In this document: positions 11,841 through 23,393 of the stretch, one piece after another | Numbering within the stretch: the first letter of the stretch is position 1 | How the letters are laid out: each line of letters opens with the position of its first letter | Origin: Cinclus cinclus | Taxonomy: Eukaryota > Chordata > Aves > Passeriformes > Cinclidae | Direction: 5' to 3' | DNA: 64,000 nt | Assembly: GCF_963662255.1 (NCBI RefSeq) | Contig: NC_085051.1 | Span: 55,405,101-55,469,100, forward strand | The notes under the pieces: model-generated | Told to the model about the DNA's origin: nothing | Databases searched by the model: none | Seen by the model: only the letters and a program-made list of their open reading frames with translations | Program-made: the position numbers and the translations under genes

Positions 11841-14800
11841 AATTGTCTGTAGTGTCTTTAGGATTTAGTGCTTCCCCCACACATTTTCTTCCTAAGCAAG
11901 CCAGCTCACTCACCCTCTCGCCCTAGACTGGGTCTTTCTTGGAGGGCATCCTCAAGCTCAGAGCCATCTTTTCAGAATTTTCCCCAAGTTTCTGACCAGG
12001 CCTTCTGTCTCCAGAACAAGCTCAGCCCCAGCAGAAGCAAAGCAAATGTCCCCAGGACACCCAACCCACGTCAGAAAACTGGCCCGAGCAGCCAGCTTTG
12101 TAATGAGCAGAAATCAGTCAGAAAAGCTGAAAACACTTGACCGTTGTCTTCTCCACCCCTGTACAAAGGAAGGAGCAATGCTCCCAGACTCCAGTCGCAG
12201 CCTGAGGACTTGAAGGCACAGCAGGTCCCAGACGAGCCCCAGAGAACACAAGGCAGCAGGATATGGAAACTTCCCTTGGCATCCAGACATGCCTTTTAAA
12301 AAAGCAGGGGAACTAACTGCATTTTGCCACTCCTCAGTTTTGGGCCAGTTCCCAAAGGCTCTTTGTGCAGTGCTGGGAGGAGGAAGCTGACCACCCCGAG
12401 GAACAAAGGGCTGGGGGACAGCCCCGGCTTCAGCCTGGTGCCGCTCTCCTTGGCAGCAGACTCTCCCCTGAAAATCCCTACCAAGCCTTTTCCTTTAAGA
12501 CTTTGTCCAAAATCCTCTGCAGTTTAGGGACTGCACACCATTCAATGGCCTTGGAGCCAGACCCTCCTTTGCGTTACTCTACTGGCCACAGCAGTAGGGA
12601 ATGGCTCTACAGCAATTCCTGGGAAAGGGAGGAAAAGCCATGGGTGGCCATTGGATGACACGCATCACCTCCTTCACACAGTTTTCTGGTACAGGACCCA
12701 GCCCTGCTGCTGGATGTAGGAGTCAGACTCTGACAGAAGAGGATTATTTTGAAATCTAACAATGAAAGACTGTTCTTTAGTTACAAAGTGAAAAAGAGAG
12801 TGAGAAAGTCCTTCAGCAGTAGTTTCTCAGGCGCAGGAGAGAATATGAACAGGTTTTTGCAGAAGCAAAAGGGGAATTGGGGTCACCCCGTTACTCTTGT
12901 ACAATACTTTGCCATGGAGAACAGCTGCACATTTAAGGAGTGATTAAAGTGGATGCAGACATGCCCATTTATTCAGCACTGCTCCTTGGGGCACTGAGCC
13001 TCAAATCCTACGGAGTGGTGTGTCTCCCTCTCAGCATGGCCCCCACACCCAGATGGGTTGGTTTGGGGAGCTTCACAGATCCCCAAGCACACAGGAAAGT
13101 AGGACTCACCAAAATGAGCAGTATGTCAGTCTGTGTCTCTCTCTGTCAGACCCTGTCTCTAATTTTCCCTCCCCAGCACAGTGACACCTCCCAGCCCACC
13201 CAAGTACCACTTTGTCTGTGTCAATGAGACCAAAAACCTAGAAAAGGACAAGGGGAACTCATCAAGTGGTTTTTGCAGCAAGGAAAAACCCTCCCAAGTA
13301 ACTTCACATGGCCAAAATGGCCAGTCAAAGAACAGCCTTCACCCATTACCCATGTCTGCTGGCCTCAGAGGAGAGAGAAAATCTCAAAGCTTTTGGATGA
13401 CAAACTGCAACATAACTGGAACATCTGCATCTAAGTCGAGCACAGGAGACAGTGGGGGTGAGCAGAGGACACGGAAGCACTTGGGAACAAATGCTTTCTA
13501 CCATGGCTCTAGCACTGCTGTACCACACAGCCACTTCTATTCCCAGGCTCCTCCATCCCAGCTAGCTGTAGCAGGGATGTGTACTGGTGGAAGCTGGGGT
13601 GGGTGCTCACTTGAATTTATGGGTTCAGGAAACTCATCCCCCAGTGGGTTTACTGAGGAAGAAGCTACCACACACTCAGGTCATCCAAACTCCTCTGCCA
13701 GGCCACTGCAGCACCATGTGTCCTACCAAACCCAAATCTAAAAACCACAGAAAATTTTTTATTGACAGCCACAAAAGTAAGAGGCTAGTAAAGTCATGCA
13801 CTATGGCCAGTGCACTTTGTGTTTGGGAGGTTATCTCCTTGCTCCTAGGGAATTGTGGCTGTGCTGGGGATGGGGATTTTCTCCTGTCACCCTCCCATCC
13901 CAGGCCACACTGCTACACCAGGCAGTGATAATGGAGGGGTGAGATTTTGCAGCCCTCTCTGGGAAACCTCGATCTGATTTATTCAGTGTATCCTTTCTGT
14001 TTTCTATGTGAGGTGCCTGGCATTAGTCTGTATTAGGAGTAGCAGTTCAGCCTCTGACTTGGAAGAAGTGGGGAAGACCAGGATGGTGTTTTTTCCACAG
14101 CTGAGAGATCCCACATGCCTGAGGAATTTCCCTCTCCTGCTCTATTAGTAGCAGTAGGAGTGAGTGATGGGGGCAAACCTGTTATCGCGTTACAGTCTGA
14201 AGTGCCTGTGCTGGGCTCCCAGCTTTCCCACTGGATGAGAAGTGTAAACACCTCTCCCTGACAGCCCTGCCCCAGCACATGGAGACCAGCAGCTCCACCG
14301 TGGAGGTGGCCAAGGAGGCAGTGCAGCAGGGTTTGGGTTTCCTGCCAAGGGAGCGCAGGGAAAGCCCAACACATTGAAAAATTATCTGAGGGGCTGTGCT
14401 TCGAACTCCCCCTGCTCTGTCTCTATCAACTCATTCCTCATCCAGCTGCTACAAAAATACTCCTGGAGTGCTCAGAGGTTATGTACTATGGTTTGGCCAT
14501 TCGCCAATTCAGTGAGGCTTTCTTTTTTTTTTTTTGTGTAATATTAAGGCCTTAAAACTCCTGCTAGAACTGGGTCCTACAGCACAAACCTTCACTGCTA
14601 CAGCTTAGCTGCCAAAACATTGCATCAGCCATCACAATAACCTGGCACCAACTAAAGAAATACGGCGTCTTCTCCTTGTGCTCAGCTCAGAGCACAGATG
14701 TCAAAGTCATCCATGGCTGGAGCTGCTTGGAGATTTTGGGATGAGACTAAAGTTTTGTCAAAACATTCAAGTTCCCTGGAACAGGAATTGTTTTATTCAA

Positions 14801-15099
14801 AGCTTCTTTAGTCTGATAAACGTTAGCTTGGTGCAAGGCAGAGGTTTCCAATAGGTCAGCAATGAGAGCTGGGACCAGTTCAAAAGCAGGTGATGAATGC
14901 AGGCAAAAGTGCAGGGCCCTAGACAGCTGTATAATGTCATTGCAATGTTGGCCACCATCCTGATAACAAAGCTGCTTTACTGAGCAGCTGCATGGTCTAG
15001 GGACATCCACTTGCCAGAAAAATGGAAATATTTTACTAATGTTCATAGTGAGATCAAAAAGCAGACATACAGAAACCAGCATTTCTGGCCAAAGAGACA
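11841..15099. other. Non-coding DNA, no gene recognised
   Basis: No confident feature. The region has a few frames longer than average, chiefly 13181-13741 (+, 186 codons), 13587-13928 (+, 113 codons) and 14747-15082 (-, 111 codons). None has a domain, signal peptide or repeat I recognise, and their starts lack a convincing context. A T13 run sits at 14523-14535. If 11674 is truly an LTR edge, the left part of this region could belong to the same old insertion. Confidence 0.5.
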
Positions 15100-16134
15100 G
15101 CCTAGTTTCCAGACAACTGTCTTCAGGATCTCAGACCCAACTCTCTGCCTCCAGTCTCTTTGCATTCCTTGCATCCTCACTCAGACATCTCACCTTCCTG
15201 AGGATTAATTTTCCTTTGGCTTCCATGCTACTCTTCTGTCCTGTTTCTACTCATACCTCTCTCACAATCTCTCTGAAGATCCTCCTCACCTCCCTTTCTC
15301 CTGATGAGAGGACCCTGCTCTCAACCCTGCCTTTTCCCATCACTTCCAAGACCGCTCCCATCCCAGATACAAGTTCAGCAACCCCATCCATGCAGGTGGC
15401 TCCTGGTTCAACCCTGACCCCAGACTGTTCAAACAAAACCATGTCCAGAACACTGTCCTTCAGCTGTGAGCTTAGACCACATCACTGAGACAGACTCAAG
15501 CCTGCCTCTTCTTTCCACATCAGAGCCAGCAAGGTCACCCTTACAGGGGCATTCCCAACTACAGTTTCACCCCAGGATCAGCACTGTCAAGCTAAACCTT
15601 CCAGGAGCAGTCCCAATACCGCTACCCAGGCATGGCCTTTTCTGTCAATCTGAACAGCCAAAAACCTGGCCAAATTCTCAACTTCTCAGTTACTGCAGCA
15701 TCATCTCTTCCACCCCTCACAAATGCAATATTCTTTCCTTTAGAGCATCTCTGAAGGCTGCAGCAGAGACCCACAGTTTGCATCTCTGTGCCCTCAGAAG
15801 CTCATCCCAGGGCACCAACTCCAGCAGTGTCCACTTTCATTTTCACCCACTCTCCCCACTACCTATTATCCCTGAGCCAAGAGACCGCCTCCAAGAGCTC
15901 AGCCTGAGATACTATTTTCCACAGCCACTCTTTCAGACAGGTGCCCTGATGCTTTACACATCTGAGCTGATCCTTCAAGTTCCTCTTTGCTACAACACCT
16001 CCAAGAAGCTGGATCCTTCAAAAGTTTCTGCTGGCTGGCATCATGGCACTGATCCTTTCTGCTGCCTCATTTGTCTGTCCCCACCTACTGTCGCTAATCC
16101 TGTGTTTAGACTCCAAACTCTGAACTGTACCTGA
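15100..16134. other. C-skewed 1-kb block with two overlapping open frames
   Basis: The plus strand is strikingly rich in C and T and poor in G for about a kilobase. It holds a 149-codon frame (15039-15488) and the window's longest, a 222-codon frame (15466-16134), overlapping by 23 bases in different frames. The predicted peptides are rich in Ser, Leu, Pro, Thr and His, with no domain I recognise. Depletion of G on a strand lowers the frequency of TAG and TGA stops, which is enough to explain long frames. I therefore annotate a composition anomaly rather than a gene. A weakly coding or retrotransposon-derived origin remains possible. Confidence 0.45.
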
Positions 16135-16484
16135 CACCACTAAGTCCTGAGTGAGTTAGGAAAAACAACTAATAATAATCATACACCTGTCCTGGCTACT
16201 GGATTTAATTCAGTTCTTGAAAAAGCTTTAAGGCACCTTGTATTTTATCAGTTCCATTCCCTCCCTAAAGCACTTTATCCTGAACATACCACTGTGCCCC
16301 ATTGCCCTGGTCCCAGTGCAGCTTCTGGGAGCTCATCAGCAGTGGTATCACAGCAGAAACTGTGGCCATACCCACCTGTACCTCACTCAAATCATGGGAA
16401 GGCAAAGATCCTGTTTCCTGTTAGCAGTTCCCAAGTATACAAGAAAGTGCCTACATAGAAATCCAGCCAGCTGCCTTGTCCTGC
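16135..16484. other. Non-coding DNA, nothing recognised
   Basis: Mixed-composition sequence continuing from the C-skewed block. No repeat or exon is recognised. The 93-codon plus-strand frame at 16238-16519 has no domain. Confidence 0.5.
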
Positions 16485-16540
16485 TTGAGAAAGGTGTTAT
16501 TGTCCTACAGCTAAGGTAACATTTTTAAAGTAACACTTGC
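16485..16540 (-). mobile_element. Possible MIR SINE remnant
   Basis: Read on the plus strand, the order GAGAAAGGTGTTATTGTCC, ACAGCTAAGG, then AAAGTAACACTTGC follows the reverse complement of the MIR core. In MIR that order is a GAGGTAGGT-ATTATTATCC part, ACAGATGAGG, then TTAAGTAACTTGC. Several short deletions must be allowed. MIR is an ancient tRNA-derived SINE shared by amniotes, and bird copies are this degraded. The match is by eye and covers only about 55 bases. Confidence 0.35.
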
Positions 16541-19500
16541 AGCATTGTCATTCCTGGGCAGGAAATAATTCAGACACTGCTTTAGGCTTTGTCCAAAACA
16601 CTATTGCTCACATTTATGATGCACAGTGTGTTAGTACCACAACACCAGGCATTTTCCAATGCACACAGAATTGAGCAGAGACCAAGCTCTAAAATGATTT
16701 TTTTAGGGTTGGCACTAGATCCAGTTTGGATCTAGCCAAGCTGTCCAAGCTCAGGATTGACCAGTGGCTGTCTCTCATTTTGGGCCCAGGAAGCCAGAGG
16801 TAGCTGTTCATTCTGGTTTTGCATGGCCAGCCCAGCTGCTTCCTGCTCCATACGCTCACCATCAGACATTGTCAGTTTGGTCTCTTTGGGATCCACAGTG
16901 GTAGGAATTGGTTTGGAGGAGCACTGGGGGTGGTTGTAAGGGCTAGACCATGCCAAGATCCTTGCTCCTCATGGGAACAAGCCAGCAGGCACTGCAGTGC
17001 AGAGATGCACCAGGCAGAGTATTTTTTTTCTACTGAGCAGGTCCTGGCCCCCAGCATGACCCATCTATCCCACTTCCAGCACCAGGCTAATGTTGCTGTG
17101 CAGCCCTGTGCCAAACAGCTGTGTCATCCTGCTCAAAGGCACCTGGTGAGTTCTGATTCAGATCACTTTGTCTGATGCAGACGTGCTCTCAGCCAGCTAC
17201 AGCCACAATCCTGCCTGGAAGGGCTTTCAATGCCATCAGTCATACAAGCAAATATGAATTTGGGTCACCTCTGCCTACAGTATTTTTTCCCAATCTTAAA
17301 TGCCCTTCTTCTCTCCCTCTCTCAGTCTCAAAGACTCTCCCTCCTTGTTGCTTTAGCAGGACAGGGAGTGCTGGAACTGCCAAGCCGAGTACATACCTTT
17401 GCTGCATCCTGACCTTGTGTTGGAATAAAACTTGTTTATCCAACTTCCTACAACACCCACATTTCCACCAGAAAAAGACAACCAGACATGGAAATTTGAT
17501 TTACAAGTCCAAAAACCAAGTTTGTTTCCTGTGCAGGGTTAGTTTGCTTTAGCTTTAACAGAGGTGCCTGCTGGACCAAAACAGAGTGACAATGAGAACT
17601 GTGCCCTTAGAGTGGCCAGCAAACGCTGCATACAGCAAATCTACACAGACTTGTACCAGAAATAAACAAATGAATAAATAAATAAATGCTGCCAAAAGAC
17701 ACATTAACCTGATTCTAACTGGGAGAGTTGCAGAATGGAAAGAACTTGTGAGAAGCATTAGAAGTAAAGTAGGGCAGAACCAAATGCCTTCTCCAGACAC
17801 ATTTTGGAAATAATTCTGCTGATAAGGAACCCATGTTATTGTACAAGAAGAGAGTCTGTCATATTATTCCCCAGCACCTGATGCACAGAACAGCAAAGGG
17901 CCTCCTATATGAGCAACAGCTCTGCCCAGACCATTTTTTAGATCATGAAGTTGTTGTTACTCCTGTGCCTGTACTTCAAAGCAGCCAGGACAAGCAAGGG
18001 TCACTCAAACGTGCGTGAAGAGAAGGTAAACTGCCTAGGATGCCAAAAAATAAAGTCCAGAGAAAGGAAAATATTTTATGAATTTTCTTGTATAAAAGAA
18101 ACTTGCATGGATGGAGGAAACAATCTGGTATTTAGCTGAAAGACAACACTAGATAAATGAAAGAGTCCCATAAAGATGTCATCTGAAGAGAAACTGGACT
18201 GCAGAAGACTGATAGACCACCTCCGAGAAATGAGCTGGGGTGCAAACAAACAGGCAGTGTCCCTGAAAGGAGAGAGCATTTGAGTGTGAAAGAAAAAGGC
18301 CTTGCACTCCTCAGGTTTTCAGACAAGACCAGAGTGTGCAGCCAGCTCCCAAGCAGAGGAGATGACCATGACCAGACCCTAGGACATGGAGAGCAGGACC
18401 CACATCCATGCAGCACACAAATGTATTTCCATACCTGAGGAAAACTCACTGCTGTAATCAATGGGAGCCAAAATCTGACAATAACAACCTGGTGGGTGTG
18501 CAAAGAGTGGGCCCAGGGTGTCCTTTGGGTCTCACAGTAAACACACAAAGAAAATATTACACAAGAGCCTTCATTCAGCTACTGCTTGGAAGCTGGCCAC
18601 AGCTGGAACACGGCTTCTCCACCAGCACAGTCTGAGATGACCCTTACATTAAACACTGTGAGCATGCATCAACAGTTGTTCAGATCCCCTAAGACCCTAT
18701 AGAAACACTTTAAGGCTGGAAAAATTTTGCAAGGTATATCTCCAGCATCCCACCTGCACACCAATACTCCATCTAATGTTTTTTGCCACATCCAGAAAAC
18801 ATCCCTCCTTAATCAGCTTTTGCCAGTGTTTCCCCCTTTCTGATGGAAAGGGGAGGAAGTCTAGCCTGTCCCCACTACTCTGAAGTTGACTTTCAGAAGT
18901 ACAATGGTTTAGTCTCAAATCTCCTCAATATATTGTATCAATTCACCTCCATGGCCATAAAGCGTGTTAATGGGCCTCGGTGTGTGGGAGACAGACGAAT
19001 ACAGAAGGAGCAATTCTCAGGCTATGAAAGGAAAAGGGTTGGAAAGCTCCCAAAAAAGGTCTTGTGCAGGTCAGTACAGGAGGCTCAGCTCTGCACCATT
19101 GAGGGAAAAAGCAGCTTCATGTTACTGGTAGGTGAGGTGTATGAAAGAACAATAAAATGCTTCAGCTGTGGGACAGGTTGTGTTCAGGTTGCACTTGGAC
19201 GTCTCATGTCACACCTAAATTAGCACACGTCAGAAGTGACATTTGCAATGGCAGTAATGCCACTGAGCTGCTGCAACAAAAGCCCAGGGTTTTATTACAC
19301 AGGGTTTTATGAAGCTCTCGCTTACAGAGAGGCCCCTTTACGCCTGTCTGGCACTGGAGAATGGCCTTACAGTGGGTGCAAACAACATCACATTCATCTT
19401 TGTGCCCTCCACACTGGCAGAGGGCTGCAAAGGGGCCCTGTAGCAAAAACAAGACCTCAGTCCAACCTATTGTCTTAAGGAATTATATAGTCTAAATCAC

Positions 19501-22500
19501 CACAGTACGTATTTTCTTCCATAAAAAAACCCTAGGTTCAGAGGATGGTTTCACAAGAAACGAAACTTTAGTATGCATAAGCTGTAAAATGCTATGTCAG
19601 TTTTCTCATTGGGTCATCACAAAAATTTCCATCGCATTATGCATTTTTTGCTTTGTTAGCATTTTTGTAACATTGCTGATGAATCCATAGAGCACCTTCC
19701 AGATGTGCAGCTTGGTATGTCAGTTTAGGGGCGTTGGTATAGCTGGACTCTTCCAGCTGAACTTATTTTCTCTAAATTCAGAAAAATTAAAAATATATAC
19801 ATATAGATAAATAAATGCAGTAGTCTTCTGTGACCTTAGGGCATCTCAGATCGAGGTTGCTGCTGAAAAATTAGTCATATTCATTCACGGCCAATTTCTG
19901 CTTTCCCAGACACTCAATGGGAGCCCAGTCTTCCCCCACCAGCCCCAAACTACCCTTCCTTGCAGGCAGCACGGTTTGTTTATGGGTAAAGCATATTGCT
20001 ACAGGCAGAGAAAATGTTTTTAGTGTAGCTCCCCTTCTCTCCACGCACTCCTGCACTCCCAGCAATGCCGCTGCCAGGTCCTTGAGGATAGCAGGATAGC
20101 AGGAGCAGGACGGGGTGCCGAGCATCTGGCTGGCAGCCACAGCCCTGAACAGCACAGGTTTGCACCAACCTCGGGAGCGTGTGGTCAGGAATTAGGTTAG
20201 TATTGATTGGGACAGGCTGGTGGGAGCATCCTTTGCTTTAGCCATAGACAGGCTGGTCACATGAGGAACAGCTGGCGTGCACACAGAGCCTTCTTTAATT
20301 AAAGTGCTACTCGCCATTTTTCTGGCAGCGCTCCCAGAAAAGCAATAAAATGGCAGCAGAGAAAACAAATACTGCATAACACACTTCCACTCTCCTTTAT
20401 GTTCCCAAGTCCCCCCTTCTCCCCCAAGCCCAATCTCCTTACTTTCTTTTTCTTTGTTTTCTTTAATTTTTAATTTTTATTTCAGTTAATAACCATTCCT
20501 CATCTGTGACAGGCTAGGAAAGGAAAAGGTCAAGAGGAAAGAAAAAAAGGGTCAGGAGAACTGAAGCAGCCATTCACTGCCATTCATGATTAAACATGTG
20601 GAACAATGTACCTGCTTATTAGGACATCTCCAGCTCTGAGAGAGAACATCTGCAGCACACACACCTTTTTCGGAGCTGCGAACACACACCAGCACCTCGT
20701 GGGAGCTCATCACCATTCACGTGCCAGTCGTTATGGAAACATTTTCCTTTTCCCCCCCTTTCTCCCTTGGATCTACTGCTTAAACAAGCTTGGGGTTGTC
20801 AACACACCAATAGCTGCAGTCTTATCCCAAATTAGCCAAAGCTGGTTGTGTTTCCCCAGCCTCCCGGCTCCCACCAGACGAGCTCAAGGAGAGAGGAGCG
20901 GTGCCTGTCCTGCAGCACACGGACATTTCACAGATGGGTCTGTTCCCAGCAAGAGACCTGTGCGAGGATAATAATAGCCACAATGCTATTTTTGTTGTTG
21001 CTGTTGTATTATTAGGCTCTCTCCAGCACAGGGCATGGAAAGAAGAACACAGGGACACATGGAACAAAAATGTGAACCCAAAGACAGGTACATGTTGCTT
21101 CCAATAGAGGAAACGCATAATAGTCTTCTGAAGGAGAGCAAGGTTATCAGGGACAGGGGTGCTGAAACACAAGGGGTGTTTTGCTCCAGGAAAGCACATT
21201 GGAGTGGAGAGAAATCAGGAGCTAACCCAGGTCATGAAGTTTAACTGGAGTGCAGTGGGACACAGGGTGTGAGACCCAATCCTGTCTGAATGCAAGGAAA
21301 GAAGCTGGATCTAAATGAAAAACCAGTCCCAAATCCTCAAACCCAAAGCCCACAGTAGAGCTGATCTGAAACAGAGAACGTCAGAAATCTGGATTTGAGG
21401 TTTGCAGCTTTAGCCCATCTCTGTGTCTGAGATTTACAGTTTGACATGTTTATATTGAAACAAGATGGCTATAAATACAGTATATTTTTCTCCCAGTAGA
21501 TTCTAAGGAGAGGAATGTTTAAAGCACTCAGCAGGGGACTAGCACAGCTCCCAGTGAATTTAATTATAAACTCTCCCTGCTTTTGCTCCAACTAGTTTGG
21601 GCTGGGAGTAGTTAAACTGCTTTTGAAAATCCCGCTTTATTTTTGAATAGCTGCAAATCATCTATATTTATATAGCTGGATGTGCATCCTAAGAACATAC
21701 ACAAGAATATATTTTTATTAGCACAAATCAGAAATTTTCCATGCAGAACTTTTTAATTTAGAGGGTTAGGAAGAGAAGACAACATTAATTCTGTGCATAG
21801 GGACAAAAATAGCAATTTTGACAAAACAAATTGATACTGCGAATAACCAAATAAAGAATTTCACTTTATATCAGTTGGCCTGAACCATTACCTCTCAGCA
21901 CTGCTGGCATAGCCTCAGGTGCTGTGGATGGAGGGATGGCCCTATTCTCTGCCATGGGCTGGGATTTCTGCCCAGACCACATGCCCAGTCATGCACAAGT
22001 CTCATTACTGCTTTAAAAGCAGCCTGGTATCATTTCTGAATAAAACCAACACTGCTATTAACTTATTGGGCAACACTGGCCTACTTAAGAGTTTTATCAG
22101 ATCTGTCTGATGATCCACAGCAGGGACAAGAACCTCTTGCAAAATTTTATCTGTGGCCATGTAATCCTGTGTGATTATTTTTCTCATTGTCTGAGCAAAA
22201 TTATTTGGCCTCATAAGCATTTCTGGCATTTCACTCCACACAGAATGAACCAGTTTTTAAAATGGAAAAAGATTGAAGGCAAAAAAGCTATTGTTGATGT
22301 ACAGAGTCTTTAATTATAATACTTTACCTTCGGAGAAAACTATTTTTCATTAACTGAACAGGTAGTAGTATATGAGGGTGATTATGTTTAATGGAGCTGA
22401 GACCAAGGTGGGGAAGATAAAGTTACAACTGAGAATCCACTTTAAGTGCAAAGCCAGCTTCTGTTTGGAGAGGTGTTTGATGGAAAACTGCACTGCTTCA

Positions 22501-23330
22501 CACTAAACGAGGCTTAAATAGGTGTAATTTTGTATGTATTAAAATTAAGATTCCTTTAGGTATAAACTAGGAAAGTTTCCACACAATTACCACTCTTGAG
22601 GAGCACAGAGTGCACACACCATAAGGAAAATGCCACTTTTTGATTTAATAAATGAGACCAAACACATGCTTTTCCACTGGGAGAAGGAAATAGAGCCATC
22701 AATGAGCCAGATTTAGCCAAAATTACTGAATAAACCTCAAAACCATTCACTCCAGTGAATTCTGCCTGTTCCAGTCTAAGAGAAATATTTTTCTTCCTCA
22801 CCCTGGTTTTCCTGACCTGGGCTGTCTCTCCTCCTGCCTCCTGTGGACCCTCCAGCCCCTCAGCCGTGGATGGAGACTCCGGGATGTGTATGAGCATGGC
22901 CTTTTGACCCTCCTCTGTTCCCTGCATTTAATCCAGAGGTTTATCCCAGGGAGGATAAGTACAAGTGGGAATTTCTCCACCGCAGGCTCATTTAGAATCA
23001 TCCCCCTGGAGCCAGGCAGTGACCTGCCCCATCTCTCAAGCACCATGAAACACAGAGAAAGGCTCTAACTTCTTCATTAACCATTGTCAGCACAGGGAGC
23101 AGAATAATGGAGTAAAAAGGTGGGAAGATAATAAACAGGCACCATCTCACAGGAAAGTCTTGATGAGACAAATATCAGACGCTGAATAAAATGCATCCCC
23201 TCTTAAGTGGCATTTCTATATTTAACACGATCTAAAATGTGATAATTTACACTGTCACAACATGTCTCTTAGAAACAGTCCCATTTTATTTGCAGTCAGC
23301 CAAAGTCTGGAACTCAAATTGCGACCTCCT
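16541..23330. other. Non-coding DNA, no gene recognised
   Basis: Nearly 7 kb with no confident exon or transposon. It holds an (AAAT)n run at about 17664-17687 and AT-rich tracts near 19785-19815 and 20450-20485. The 138-codon minus frame at 18132-18548 and the 126-codon plus frame at 18843-19223 have no recognised domain. A minus-strand frame at 22005-22241 has a protein-like residue mix (see findings). Confidence 0.5.
17664..17687. repeat. (AAAT)n short microsatellite
   Basis: Repeated AATA/AAAT units following an imperfect ATAAACAAATG segment. It is short and slightly interrupted. No retroposon body precedes it. Confidence 0.7.
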
Positions 23331-23337
23331 TTCTAAT

Positions 23338-23393
23338 AGGGAAAAAAAAAAAAGGAAAGGAAAGGGGAAAAAAATGAATAAAAAAAATAAAAG
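23338..23393. repeat. Purine-rich low-complexity tract
   Basis: A run of A and G without pyrimidines covers about 23338-23374 with GGAAAGGAAAGGGG in its middle. It is followed by an A-rich AATAAAAAAAATAAAA section. The tract gives a meaningless Phe/Ser-rich frame on the minus strand. Confidence 0.8.
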
